Assembly: GCF_000156335.1 (NCBI RefSeq)
Contig: NZ_DS999213.1
Location: 1,761,762 to 1,825,761 of the forward strand
Length of the DNA: 64,000 nucleotides
Source: Roseobacter sp. GAI101
Lineage (GTDB): Bacteria; Pseudomonadota; Alphaproteobacteria; Rhodobacterales; Rhodobacteraceae
Reading direction: 5' to 3'
Shown: positions 39,090 through 48,563 of the stretch, piece after piece
How positions within the stretch are numbered: position 1 is the stretch's first letter
Layout of the letters: every line of letters begins with the position of its first letter
The notes under the pieces: model-generated
Database searches by the model: none
Seen by the model: only the letters and a program-made list of their open reading frames with translations
Told to the model about the DNA's origin: nothing
Position numbers and translations under genes: made by a program

Positions 39090-41537
39090 ATGCCAAAGTT
39101 ACCCCTGCCCCACACAAGCCGTCCAGGTTGGTTTGCTTTTGCGATGGCAAGTTTGGTCATGCTGGTTCTTGCGCTGATGCCGATGGCTGCGCAGTCTCAA
39201 TCCTTGTTTACCGGCGGAAGCGCGCAATCGGACGAGGCCACGACCGATGGCGCGACCGACGCCGGGGCCGACGCCACCAACGAGGCAACACCGCTTTCGA
39301 CGTTGCTGGACGTCCTGAAAGACGATGCCGCACGGGCCGCCCTGATCGCCGATCTTGAAAAGACCGTCGCACCGCAAGCCGCGACCGAAGACGCCCCCGC
39401 TCTTGAACAAACCCCACAAGAGACCGAGGCCGAAAGCATGTCGATCGGCCGCAAGATCGCGCTGCAAACCCAGCAGGTCGGGGAAGAGACCATCGCAACC
39501 TTGCAGTCATTCTGGTCCTCGCTGCAGGGCGGTGGCGGGGTATTCTCCGGCCTAAGCGGTGCCGAAATTTCGGTTTTGATCCAGGCCATTCCCGGTCTGT
39601 TGACCGTGATCGCCATCACGATCGTTCTGTTCGTTCTTCTGCGCCGTTTCGCACGGGGGCTTTATGCCCGCATGGGCCGCCGCGCCGAAAACGTCGGCAT
39701 CATCCCCTCTATCGGTCTGTTTATCGGATCGAACGTTCTCGACGCCTTCATCGTCTTGCTGGCATGGGCCGCGGGCTATCTGATCACGATCCTTGCCGTT
39801 GGCGATTTTGGCCAGATCGGCATCCGCCAATCCCTGTATCTGAACGCATTTCTGCTGGTCGAAATGACCAAAGTCATCATCCGTTCCTTCCTGTCGCCCG
39901 TTACTTCCGGCCTGCGGATTGTGCCCGTCAGTGACAGCGCCGCGCGCGCAATGACACGGTATCTAAGTATCGTGGTCAGCGTCTTGGGCTACGGCCAGTT
40001 GTTGATTGTACCTATCGTCAATCAAAGCGCGAACATGGCGGCAGGCGCGGGCGTTTCGGCGCTCTTGTCCGTGTTTGTCCTGCTTTATTTCGTCTATATC
40101 GTCCTGCGTCGCCGCAAGGACGTGACCCGCTGGTTGAAAAAGGAAACCGATCCGGCGGTGGCCGAAGATGCGGTCGGCGTTGACCCGGTGGCCATCGAAA
40201 AGGCACGCCGCAGCTTTGTGGTCCGCACCATGCACGGGCTGGCGCAGATCTGGCATTGGTTTGCGTTGATCTACATTGCAGTGATGTTCATCGTCGTGAT
40301 GACCCAGCCTGCGGATGTGACATTGAACGCGCTTGTCGCGTCAGGCAAGGTCCTTGCGGCTCTGATCATCGCCGCCTTGATATCGGGGTGGCTGGCGCGG
40401 ACGGTGCAAAACGGAATCCCCCTGCCCGACGATATCAACGCCAAACTGCCGCTGCTTGAACGGCGCATCAACACCTTCGTGCCACGTGCCTTCAGCCTGC
40501 TGCGTCTTGCCCTGCTGGTCGGTGTCCTGGTCTTTACGTTGGACGTGATCGGCATGATCGACGTCAGAAGCTGGCTAGAAAGCCAGGTGGGTCTCGCCTT
40601 TACCGCTGCGATCATTTCTGTCGGGCTGATCCTGACCGTAGCGTTTGGTCTGTGGCTCGCGCTGACTTCGTTCGTCGATTACAAACTGAACCCCGAATTC
40701 GGCGGCATCCCGTCATCGCGCGAAACGACGTTGCTGACGCTGTTGCGCAACGCGGTGACGATTGCCCTGGTGATCCTGACGCTGATGTTCGTGCTTAGCG
40801 AAATTGGGCTGGACATCGGGCCGCTGCTGGCCTCGGCCGGGGTTCTGGGTCTGGCGATTGGTTTCGGTGCGCAAAAGATGGTGCAGGACATCATTACCGG
40901 TGTCTTTATCCAGTTCGAAAACGTCATCAATGTCGGTGATGTGATCACCGTGGGCGGCACCACCGGCACGGTCGAAAAGCTGTCTGTGCGTTCGGTTTCC
41001 CTGCGCGATGTTCAGGGCGTGTTCCACATGATCCCGTTTTCCACCGTCGATATGGTCAGCAACTACATGCGCGGTTTTGCCTATACCGTGACCGATATGG
41101 GCATCGCTTACCGCGAGAATATCGAAGAGGCCAAGCAGGCCATGTTCGACGCGTTTGACCGCATGGTGGCCAATGAACCCGACATCGCCGCCAGCATCAT
41201 TGGAGAGCTGGAATGGTTCGGCGTGCAATCGCTGGGCGACAGCGCCGTGGTGCTGCGCACGCGGATCAAGACGGATCCGGGCAAGCAGTGGGGCATCGGC
41301 CGCATGTTCAACGGCTACCTGAAGGTCGTGTTCGACGAACGCGGCATCGAAATCCCGTTCCCGCAACAGACCATCTGGCTGGGCGAAAACAAGGACGGCA
41401 CGACGCAGCCGTTCAAGATCGAGGGGCCCGAAACGAAGACATCGAAGCCTGCGAAAAAGGCACCCACCAAGCAGATCAAAGCCGATGATGTGCCAGACAG
41501 CGACGAAGCTGATGGCGACGTCGGGGCGGACCGCTAG
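39090..41537 (+). CDS. Large MscS-family mechanosensitive ion channel
   Basis: An 815-residue inner-membrane channel that opens on membrane stretch during osmotic downshock. It begins with a signal peptide (WFAFAMASLVMLVLALMPMAAQSQS), a periplasmic, acidic Thr/Ala-rich segment (~45-120), then about eleven helices. The MscS core is at ~575-750: LASAGVLGLAIGFGAQKMVQDIITGVFIQFEN is the pore-lining helix and start of the beta domain, with VINVGDVITVGGTTGTVE following. The extra helices make it similar to YbdG/MscK-like long forms. ATG 39090 (ribosome site AGAG) is preferred over TTG 39069. Together with the opg operon it fits osmotic defence. Ends at a bidirectional terminator. Confidence 0.9.
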   Translation: MPKLPLPHTSRPGWFAFAMASLVMLVLALMPMAAQSQSLFTGGSAQSDEATTDGATDAGADATNEATPLSTLLDVLKDDAARAALIADLEKTVAPQAATEDAPALEQTPQETEAESMSIGRKIALQTQQVGEETIATLQSFWSSLQGGGGVFSGLSGAEISVLIQAIPGLLTVIAITIVLFVLLRRFARGLYARMGRRAENVGIIPSIGLFIGSNVLDAFIVLLAWAAGYLITILAVGDFGQIGIRQSLYLNAFLLVEMTKVIIRSFLSPVTSGLRIVPVSDSAARAMTRYLSIVVSVLGYGQLLIVPIVNQSANMAAGAGVSALLSVFVLLYFVYIVLRRRKDVTRWLKKETDPAVAEDAVGVDPVAIEKARRSFVVRTMHGLAQIWHWFALIYIAVMFIVVMTQPADVTLNALVASGKVLAALIIAALISGWLARTVQNGIPLPDDINAKLPLLERRINTFVPRAFSLLRLALLVGVLVFTLDVIGMIDVRSWLESQVGLAFTAAIISVGLILTVAFGLWLALTSFVDYKLNPEFGGIPSSRETTLLTLLRNAVTIALVILTLMFVLSEIGLDIGPLLASAGVLGLAIGFGAQKMVQDIITGVFIQFENVINVGDVITVGGTTGTVEKLSVRSVSLRDVQGVFHMIPFSTVDMVSNYMRGFAYTVTDMGIAYRENIEEAKQAMFDAFDRMVANEPDIAASIIGELEWFGVQSLGDSAVVLRTRIKTDPGKQWGIGRMFNGYLKVVFDERGIEIPFPQQTIWLGENKDGTTQPFKIEGPETKTSKPAKKAPTKQIKADDVPDSDEADGDVGADR

Positions 41538-41556
41538 CCATATCACCAGCCAAACA

Positions 41557-41593
41557 AAAGGCCCCCGGTCAGACGATGACCGGGGGCCTTTTT
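41557..41593. terminator. Bidirectional terminator between MscS-type gene and ThDP enzyme gene
   Basis: GGCCCCCGGTC (41560-41570) pairs with GACCGGGGGCC (41578-41588), 11 bp perfect, loop AGACGAT, with TTTTT on the right and AAAA on the left. It can stop both convergent transcripts. Confidence 0.9.
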
Positions 41594-41611
41594 ACTTTGC
41601 TGTTTCAGAGG

Positions 41612-43183
41612 TTACAGCACAGCTTCGATCAGATACGGTCCCTTGGTCGCCAGGCCGGTTTCAATCGCCAGCTCAAGGGCGGCACAATCGCTGACCTGCG
41701 TTGCCTCGACGCCCATCGATTGCGCCATTTCGACGAATTTCAGCGTCGGCTGATCAAGGGACAGCATGTCCATCGCCTTGGGGCCTGCGTTGCTGACGCC
41801 GACATTGGTCAACTCTCCGCGCAGGATCTTGTAGACGCGGTTGGCGAAGATCACGATCGTCACATCCAGCCCTTCGCGGGCCATCGTCCACAGGGCCTGA
41901 ACCGTGTACATCGCGCTGCCATCCCCAACCAGGGCCAGCACCTTGCGGTCCGGACACGCCACCGCAGCACCGATGGCCACAGGCATCCCATACCCGATCG
42001 AGCCGCCACAATTGTTGAGCCAAGTGTGTTTCGGCGCGCCTGCCGTCACGGGGAAAAAGTTCCGCCCCGTGGTGATTGCTTCGTCCACGACGATTGCGTT
42101 CTCAGGGATCGTACGGCCCAGAACATCCGCAATGCCGCCGGGATCCAGCGGGCCTGACGGCTTGTCCGGCGTCACAATTTGCGCGACATGCGTGGGAGCC
42201 GTATCCGCGGCACCGACCCCGTCACAGATCGCATCCAGCGCGCCGGCGATATCCTGGGATGTCTTGCACAGTTCAATGATCTGCGTACCATCAGCGGTCA
42301 GGATCGCAGGCTTGCCCGGATAGGCGAAAAACCCGATCGGCGCACGCGCCCCGACAAGGACGATGCGCTTATATGGCTTGAGCGCCTCAAGCGCCTGGTC
42401 AATCGGATAAGGCACGCGGTTGATGGCCACCCGCCCCGCCCCGCGTTCCAGCTTGGCATTGGCCCACTCGCTCAGCAACTCGCACCCTGTCTTGGCCGCG
42501 ATGCGCCCGGCGATTTCAAGCATATCCTCGCCAAGGGCCGCCCCGCCAAGCAAGAGCAGACTGTCGGGACCGGACAATGCCGCGACGGCGTCTTCCAGTG
42601 CGGCCTGATCAAACGCTGGCCGTGTCGCGGGGGCGACAGGGGCCGCCACCACGCCGCCTTCGTTCCACGCCGTGTCGCTGGGCAACATCAATGTCGCCAC
42701 CTGACCGGGCGCTATGTTGGCCGCATGGACAGCCGTCGCCGCATCTGCGCCCACATCCGTGGAAGACAGCGACGTATGCACCCAATGCGACACAGGGCGC
42801 GCGATCCCTTCGATGTCCGACGTCAGCGGCGCGTTCAGTTCGATGTGGCTGACCGCGTGTTCACCGACGATATTCACCACGCCCGACCCCGCCTTTTTCG
42901 CGTTGTGCAGGTTCGACAAACCGTTCGCCAGACCGGGCCCAAGGTGCAGCAGGGTACAGGCCGGTTTCTGGGCCATACGGAAATACCCGTCGGCGGCACC
43001 GGTCGCCACGCCTTCCTGCAACACAAGGATCGACCGCATGCCGGGGACGTGGTCAAGGGCGGCAACGAAATGCATCTCGGAGGTGCCGGGATTGGTGAAA
43101 CAAGTGTCCAGCCCGCTGTCGAGCAGGGATTTCACAAGGCTTTCGGCCCCGTTCATCGGGGGGGTATCGGTTGGGTTGCTCAT
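41612..43183 (-). CDS. Thiamine-diphosphate enzyme, acetolactate synthase/benzoylformate decarboxylase type
   Basis: A 523-residue ThDP-dependent enzyme. The N-terminal domain holds the catalytic Glu in VLQEGVATGAADGYFRM; the C-terminal cofactor domain has GDGSAMYTVQALWTMAREGLDVTIVIFAN, the GDG-x(~25)-N motif that binds ThDP and magnesium. It is annotated in many genomes as "acetolactate synthase large subunit", but no regulatory small subunit lies nearby, and FFPVTAGAPKHTWLNNCGGSIGYGMP suits the benzoylformate-decarboxylase-like group. It probably decarboxylates a 2-keto acid. It starts 16 bp after a CoA-ligase and is likely in that operon. Substrate unknown. Confidence 0.8.
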   Translation of the reverse strand: MSNPTDTPPMNGAESLVKSLLDSGLDTCFTNPGTSEMHFVAALDHVPGMRSILVLQEGVATGAADGYFRMAQKPACTLLHLGPGLANGLSNLHNAKKAGSGVVNIVGEHAVSHIELNAPLTSDIEGIARPVSHWVHTSLSSTDVGADAATAVHAANIAPGQVATLMLPSDTAWNEGGVVAAPVAPATRPAFDQAALEDAVAALSGPDSLLLLGGAALGEDMLEIAGRIAAKTGCELLSEWANAKLERGAGRVAINRVPYPIDQALEALKPYKRIVLVGARAPIGFFAYPGKPAILTADGTQIIELCKTSQDIAGALDAICDGVGAADTAPTHVAQIVTPDKPSGPLDPGGIADVLGRTIPENAIVVDEAITTGRNFFPVTAGAPKHTWLNNCGGSIGYGMPVAIGAAVACPDRKVLALVGDGSAMYTVQALWTMAREGLDVTIVIFANRVYKILRGELTNVGVSNAGPKAMDMLSLDQPTLKFVEMAQSMGVEATQVSDCAALELAIETGLATKGPYLIEAVL

Positions 43184-43199
43184 GACGTTTTCCTTTGGA

Positions 43200-44768
43200 T
43201 TAGGGGGCTACATCCGCCCAATAGGGGATGCGCAATTCTTTCTTGAGGATTTTTCCGATGGAACTGCGCGGCAGCACATCGCGGGCCTCAACCGCGGACA
43301 AGCGTTGGCTTTTGCCCAGCTTTTCGTTGGCATCGGCACAAATCTGATCTGCGGTGCGGGTGGCACCATCGCGCAGCACGACCAGCCCCAATGGGGTCTC
43401 TCCCCAGGCGTCGGACGGCACGCCGATCACGGCGGCGTCGGTCACGTCCGGGTCGGACAGCAACACCAGTTCCAGATCATCGGCATAGATGTTCAACCCG
43501 CCCGAGATGATCATATCCTTCTTGCGGTCCGAAAGGATCAGGAAATCGTCTTCGTCAAAGCGGCCCATGTCGCCGGAGCGAAAGAATACCCGGCCCTCGC
43601 CATCGCGCCAGATATAGTCCTGCGTCAGGTCATCACGCCCGAAATACCCCGCCATCATGGTGGGACCGCGGCCGCAGATCTCTCCGACCTTGCCCTTTGG
43701 CACCTCATTCCCGGCCTCGTCGATCAAACGGATTTCGTTGCCCGGTGCCACCTGCCCCACGGTGTGCAGCTTGTCAGGGTGTTCAGAGGAATTCAGCACC
43801 GTCACGCCACCGCCTTCGGTCAGGCCGTAATATTCAAGCAGGCTGCCGGGGAAACGCGCCAGCACATCCGCCTTCACATCAGCGCGCAAAGGGGCAGAGG
43901 TCGAAAATTTGACCCGCATCGACGACAGGTCAAACTGGTCGAAATCGGGCACATCCATGATGCGCTTATACTGTACCGGGACCAGCATGGTGTGCGTGAT
44001 CTTCTCGCGCTGCACGATCTCGAGATATGCACGCGCATCGAATTTCGGCATCAGATAGACCGTCGATCCCCCGAACAGCGTCGGCAGGAACGACACGATC
44101 GTGGTGTTGGAATATAGCGGCGTCGACAACAGCGTGCGCGCGTTATCGTCATATCCGTTCGGCGACACACGCTCCATCTGGGCGGCGCGCATCCAGTGAT
44201 TGTGCAAGATCCCCTTGGGCGTGCCCGTGGTGCCGGAGGAATAGATAAGGTTGAAGGCGTCGGACATGTCGATTGCAATGGCGGGGTCCGTGGCATCCGC
44301 ATCCTCCACCGCTGCCTCGAACGGGGTAAAGGCATCGTGGTCGAAATCAATCGCAAAGCGGGCGATATCCAGATCGGCAATAAACCCGTCCACCAGCGCA
44401 AGATATTGTTCTGCAACAAAGATCGCCTTGGCTCCGCAGTCGGTCAGCATCTTTTGCAGGGCATCCGGCGACGCCATGGTCGACAGCGGTGTCACACAGG
44501 CCCCTGCCCGCAATATGCCCATGAACAGTTCGGCATAGGGGATCGAGTTTGGCGAGATGATCGCGATATTATCGCCCTTGGTCACGCCCAGGGACAGCAA
44601 CAGATTGGCGATCTTGTTGATCCGCTGATCGAAAGCCCCCCACGTCACCCTGCGCCCGTCACACACCAGAGCCAGCTTTTCGGGGTCAACCTTCGCGTTG
44701 GCGCGAATGACGTCGACGATTGTCTGGGTGGGCGGCGTTGCCGGAATAGGCGGATTGATCGTTAGCAT
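43200..44768 (-). CDS. AMP-binding acyl/aryl-CoA ligase
   Basis: A 522-residue adenylate-forming enzyme that makes a CoA thioester. Motifs: NLIYSSGTTGTPKGILHNH (P-loop), EYYGLTEGGGVT, RVFFRSGDMGRFDEDDFL, and the hinge/lid DRKKDMIISGGLNIYADDLE with catalytic-type Lys in RSSIGKILKKELR. It falls among medium-chain fatty acid or aromatic/alicyclic acid CoA ligases. ATG 44768 (MLTINPP) has CAGGA upstream; the frame is open to 44801. It precedes the ThDP enzyme by 16 bp, suggesting degradation of an aromatic or branched 2-keto acid; this is inference. Confidence 0.85.
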   Translation of the reverse strand: MLTINPPIPATPPTQTIVDVIRANAKVDPEKLALVCDGRRVTWGAFDQRINKIANLLLSLGVTKGDNIAIISPNSIPYAELFMGILRAGACVTPLSTMASPDALQKMLTDCGAKAIFVAEQYLALVDGFIADLDIARFAIDFDHDAFTPFEAAVEDADATDPAIAIDMSDAFNLIYSSGTTGTPKGILHNHWMRAAQMERVSPNGYDDNARTLLSTPLYSNTTIVSFLPTLFGGSTVYLMPKFDARAYLEIVQREKITHTMLVPVQYKRIMDVPDFDQFDLSSMRVKFSTSAPLRADVKADVLARFPGSLLEYYGLTEGGGVTVLNSSEHPDKLHTVGQVAPGNEIRLIDEAGNEVPKGKVGEICGRGPTMMAGYFGRDDLTQDYIWRDGEGRVFFRSGDMGRFDEDDFLILSDRKKDMIISGGLNIYADDLELVLLSDPDVTDAAVIGVPSDAWGETPLGLVVLRDGATRTADQICADANEKLGKSQRLSAVEARDVLPRSSIGKILKKELRIPYWADVAP

Positions 44769-44872
44769 TTCACGGTCCTGATCTGTGTTTGCAAGGCCCA
44801 CGCAAGAATGTTGCGCAGGCCCCTTCGGAAACAGTTGTAGCGATCAGAATTAAATGTGCAAATGGATGTAAC

Positions 44873-46594
44873 TTAATCGGCAGCCTTTTTTAGCTCGGTA
44901 TAGGCCGCGTGTTGGGACAAAAACACCTTGCCCGTCAGGTCGGTGATGAAATGCTGTTTTTGCAGACGGTCCATCACCGGGCCTTTGACCTCGGACAGGT
45001 GCAGCTTGATCCCCATGTCTCTCAGGCGCGCGTTGATCGCCTCAAGGGATTCCAGCGCGCTGAAGTCGATTTCGTTTACGGCAGAGCACATCAGCACTAC
45101 GTTCCTGATCGGCGCGTCCCCGGCCAGACGGTCATAGATATAATCTTCGAGGAAACGAGCGTTGGCGAAATAGAGGCTTTCGTCAATGCGCAGGGTCAGC
45201 AACGTCGGGTCGGTTTCAACCTTATGGCGGTGGATATTGCGGAAATGTTCGGTGCCCGGCACCAGCCCGACTTCGGCGATATGGGGTTTGGTGGTCTTGT
45301 ACAGATGCAGCATGATCGACAGCACGACACCGCAGGTCACACCCAGTTCGACGCCACTGCCCAATGTCACCAGCATGGTTGCCAGAACAGCGGCAAAATC
45401 AGCCTTGGAATAGGCCCATGCTTTCTTAAGAATGCTGAAATCGACCAACGTCAGCACGGCGACGATGATCGTGGCGGCCAGTGTCGCTTGGGGCAGGAAA
45501 AACACCAGCGGCGTCAGGGCAAGCGCCGCAATTCCCAGGCCGACGGCGGTAAAAGCCCCGGCCGCGGGCGTTTCAGCGCCTGCGTCAAAGTTCACGACAG
45601 AGCGCGAGAACCCACCCGTCACCGGAAAGCCACCGGTAAACGCCGCCCCAAGGTTGGCGGTTCCCAGCCCGATCAGTTCCTGGTCCGGATTGATGCGTTG
45701 GCGTTTTTTCGCGGCCAAAGTCTGCGCGACCGAAATTGATTCAACAAAGCCGATCACGGAAATCAGGATCGCCGGCAGCAGCAGCGTCCCCATCAGATCA
45801 AAGGAAAAATCAGGCATCGTCAGCGGCGGCAGGCTTTGCGGGACGGCACCGACGACGCGCACGCCGTAATCGGAAAGCCCGAACAGCCAGACAACCAGCG
45901 TGGTCAAAACCACGGCGGCAACGGGCCCCGCCTTGGTCGCCACGTCCGCAGCACCCGGACTGACCCCTTTGGATTTCAGCATCGGCTTCATGCCCTTGCG
46001 CACCCAGAACAGAAAAGCCGTGGCAGACACGCCGATGATCATGGTGATCCAGTTGGTGTCGCCCAGATGGGTAAAGATGGAATGCAGCAGTTCGATCAGG
46101 TTCTCGCCCGAGGCGCTGATGCCAAGGATGTGTTTGATCTGGCTGGCGGCGATAATGACGCCCGAGGCAGTGATAAAGCCCGCAATCACCGGGTGCGACA
46201 GGAAGTTCGCCAGAAAACCCAGCTTGAAAATGCCCATCGCCAACAGGATCGCGCCGGACAGGAACGCCAAGGTCAACGCCGCAACGGCATAACCCATCGT
46301 GCCCTGATCAGCGATATTACTAAGCGCCGCAGCCGTCATCAGAGACACCACTGCCACCGGCCCCACGGCCAGCGCGCGACTGGTACCGAACACGGCATAT
46401 AGCAGGATCGGCACGATCGACGCATAAAGCCCCGCTTCGGGCGGCAACCCTGCCAGCAGCGCATAAGCCAGAGATTGCGGGATCAGCATGATCGTCACGA
46501 TCAGCGCGGCAATCAGGTCGTTGGAGAGGGTCGCCTTGGTATAGCTGCGGCCCCAGTCAAGGATCGGCAGGTATTTCTGGAGGTTCTTTGGCAT
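44873..46594 (-). CDS. SulP-family anion transporter with STAS domain
   Basis: A 573-residue inner-membrane protein of the SulP/SLC26 family: about eleven helices (residues ~20-420) with the signature IMLIPQSLAYALLAGLPPEAGLYASIVPILLYAVFGTS, then a STAS domain (~440-560: LTLRIDESLYFANARFLEDYI, VNEIDFSALESLEAI). The family moves sulfate, bicarbonate or other anions with sodium or protons. It lies 60 bp after the persulfide dioxygenase gene on the same strand, so sulfate or sulfite is the likely cargo here; bicarbonate cannot be ruled out. The gap to the next gene (104 bp) has no terminator seen. Confidence 0.88.
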   Translation of the reverse strand: MPKNLQKYLPILDWGRSYTKATLSNDLIAALIVTIMLIPQSLAYALLAGLPPEAGLYASIVPILLYAVFGTSRALAVGPVAVVSLMTAAALSNIADQGTMGYAVAALTLAFLSGAILLAMGIFKLGFLANFLSHPVIAGFITASGVIIAASQIKHILGISASGENLIELLHSIFTHLGDTNWITMIIGVSATAFLFWVRKGMKPMLKSKGVSPGAADVATKAGPVAAVVLTTLVVWLFGLSDYGVRVVGAVPQSLPPLTMPDFSFDLMGTLLLPAILISVIGFVESISVAQTLAAKKRQRINPDQELIGLGTANLGAAFTGGFPVTGGFSRSVVNFDAGAETPAAGAFTAVGLGIAALALTPLVFFLPQATLAATIIVAVLTLVDFSILKKAWAYSKADFAAVLATMLVTLGSGVELGVTCGVVLSIMLHLYKTTKPHIAEVGLVPGTEHFRNIHRHKVETDPTLLTLRIDESLYFANARFLEDYIYDRLAGDAPIRNVVLMCSAVNEIDFSALESLEAINARLRDMGIKLHLSEVKGPVMDRLQKQHFITDLTGKVFLSQHAAYTELKKAAD

Positions 46595-46654
46595 TTTGCG
46601 CCGACTTTCAAAATAGGGGGCGGCAAGGGCAGTACCCTTGCCGCATGGGCCGTT

Positions 46655-47545
46655 CTACAGACCGTTGACCGGCACCTTGAGCATCACGTTACCATCCTTG
46701 TCTGTCGGCATGTGACCCGCGCGCATGTTCACCTGCAAAGACGGAATAATCAGTTTGGGCATGCCAAGCTCGGCGTCGCGGGCTGTGCGGAAACTGATGA
46801 ACTCTTCGCGGGTTTTGCCCCCACCGACATGGATGTTATGGGCCTTTTCATCGCCAACGGTGGTTTCCCATGCGATATCGCGGCCATTGGGGCCATAGTC
46901 GTGGCACATGAACAGGCGCATGTCATCAGGCAGGCTCAATACTTTCTGGATGCTGTCGAACAGCACGCCGGCGTCCCCGCCGGGGAAATCCGCGCGCGCA
47001 GACCCGCCATCGGGCATGAACAACGTGTCGCCGGTAAAGGCCGCGTCGCCCATCACATGCACCATGCAGGCAGGCGTGTGGCCGGGCGTGTACATCGCAA
47101 AGCAGGTCATTCCGCCGATCTGATAGGTGTCGCCATCCTTGAACAGCGCGTCGAATTGCGACCCGTCGCGCTGGAATTCGGTGCCCTCGTTGAAAATCTT
47201 GCCGAACGTCTCTTGGACCACAAGGATCTTTTCACCGACACCGATTTTGCCGCCCAGTTTCTGCTGGATATAGGGTGCGGCGGACAGGTGATCGGCGTGG
47301 ACATGTGTTTCAATGATCCACTCAAGCTTGAGGCCCTTGCCTTCGACCTCGGCAATCAGGGTGTCGGCGTGTTCAAAGGTGATGCGCCCCGCCGCGTAAT
47401 CCATATCCATGACGGAATCGACAATCGCGCAGGATGTCGAATTGGGATCGCGCACGATGTAGCTGATCGTATTTGTCGCGGGGTCGAAATACCCCGTGAC
47501 TTCTGGGGTCACATTCATATTCACGGGATAGTCAGTCAACGCCAT
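46655..47545 (-). CDS. Persulfide dioxygenase-like MBL-fold protein (ETHE1/Blh type)
   Basis: A 296-residue metallo-beta-lactamase fold enzyme that probably oxidises glutathione persulfide to sulfite. Metal motif: IIETHVHADHLSAA, then YTPGHTPACMVHVMG, FTGDTLFMPDGGSARADFPGG (a long loop typical of the ETHE1/Blh subgroup, with the GSAR/DFPGG motif) and FMCHDYGPNGRD. The family uses a single iron with two His and one Asp. ATG 47545. It is divergent from soxG across a 103-bp gap with a SqrR-type box, and leads the SulP gene. Placing sulfide detoxification next to sox is consistent with sulfane-sulfur handling. Confidence 0.88.
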   Translation of the reverse strand: MALTDYPVNMNVTPEVTGYFDPATNTISYIVRDPNSTSCAIVDSVMDMDYAAGRITFEHADTLIAEVEGKGLKLEWIIETHVHADHLSAAPYIQQKLGGKIGVGEKILVVQETFGKIFNEGTEFQRDGSQFDALFKDGDTYQIGGMTCFAMYTPGHTPACMVHVMGDAAFTGDTLFMPDGGSARADFPGGDAGVLFDSIQKVLSLPDDMRLFMCHDYGPNGRDIAWETTVGDEKAHNIHVGGGKTREEFISFRTARDAELGMPKLIIPSLQVNMRAGHMPTDKDGNVMLKVPVNGL

Positions 47546-47608
47546 ATCCTCCGGTAAGGGACCGCCGCCGCGCCGTCAACAAAGCTTGCGCAGATGCATT
47601 TCTTCATA

Positions 47609-47627
47609 CATATTCATACTATGGAAT
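47609..47627. promoter_or_regulatory. Putative SoxR/SqrR operator, persulfide dioxygenase - soxG gap
   Basis: CATATTCA-N3-TATGGAAT, containing ATTC (47612-47615), 8 bases, GAAT (47624-47627), the ATTC-N8-GAAT pattern reported for the sulfide-responsive repressor SqrR. It sits 64 bp from the persulfide dioxygenase start and 22 bp from soxG, where a repressor could control both. Confidence 0.6.
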
Positions 47628-47648
47628 TTTTAATTTGGGAAGTGGGTT

Positions 47649-48560
47649 ATGCTGACAAATAGACGCGACTTCATGCTGCAAGGTGTCGCAGCCGGCGCAT
47701 TGATGGGCCTGCCTAATTTTCTGCATGCGCAGATGGCGATCGGTGAAATGACGTTGGATGTTGTCTATGACGGGCATCTGACGCTTCCTGGCAGCTTTAT
47801 ATTCGAAACCATGCCCAAGGACGAACTGCTGCCGATCCTGGAACGCCTTGGACAGGATTATGACCAGCTGACGCCGCCGTGCAACCTTAGCCTGCTGCGT
47901 GGCGACGGACGTGTGGTTCTGTTCGACGCGGGGTCCGGAGCGGAATTCATGCCGACCGCCGGCAAGATGCTGGATGCGCTGGAGGCCCTTGACGTGACCC
48001 CCGAGGACATCACCGACCTTGTGTTCACCCACGGCCACCCCGACCACCTTTGGGGCGTGCTGGATGATTTCGGGGATGCCATGTTCACCAACGCGACCCA
48101 CCATATCGGACAGGCCGAATGGGACTATTGGACCGATCCCAACACCGTCAACACCATCGACAGCGGCCGTCAGGCCTTTGCGGTGGGCGCGGAACGGCGC
48201 TTGCAGGTCGTGGCCGACCGGATGCAGTTTTTCAATGATGGCGACGAAGTCTTGCCGGGTGTGGGCGCACGCCTGACCCCCGGCCACACCCCCGGCCACA
48301 TGGCCTTTGAGGTGCGCGCAGGCAACACCGCGGCGATGATCGTGGGGGACAGCATCGGCAACGATCACATCGCATTGGCGCGGCCCGCCTGGGAATCCGG
48401 ATCGGATCAGGACCCGACACTGGGGGCCGTGACGCGCGCAGGGCTGATCAATGATCTGGTCACTGCCCAAATGCCCATTGTCGGGTTTCACCTGGGCCAG
48501 GGCGGTCTGGGCAGGATCGAAAAATTCGCCGACGGCTTTGTCTTTGTGGGGCAGGTGTAG
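47649..48560 (+). CDS. soxG: SoxG, MBL-fold metallohydrolase
   Basis: A 303-residue periplasmic zinc hydrolase-type protein. Tat-like leader: NRRDFMLQGVAAGALMGL ... HA. Complete metal motif VFTHGHPDHLWG (H-x-H-x-D-H), then TPGHTPGHMAFEV, MIVGDSIGNDH and GFHLGQGG. It resembles soxG in Paracoccus, downstream of soxF; the function is not established and may relate to the quinoprotein- or thiol-linked step. Here it is on the opposite strand to the main sox operon, next to soxH (3-bp gap) and controlled from a divergent promoter with a SqrR-type box. Confidence 0.75.
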   Translation: MLTNRRDFMLQGVAAGALMGLPNFLHAQMAIGEMTLDVVYDGHLTLPGSFIFETMPKDELLPILERLGQDYDQLTPPCNLSLLRGDGRVVLFDAGSGAEFMPTAGKMLDALEALDVTPEDITDLVFTHGHPDHLWGVLDDFGDAMFTNATHHIGQAEWDYWTDPNTVNTIDSGRQAFAVGAERRLQVVADRMQFFNDGDEVLPGVGARLTPGHTPGHMAFEVRAGNTAAMIVGDSIGNDHIALARPAWESGSDQDPTLGAVTRAGLINDLVTAQMPIVGFHLGQGGLGRIEKFADGFVFVGQV

Positions 48561-48563
48561 GAT

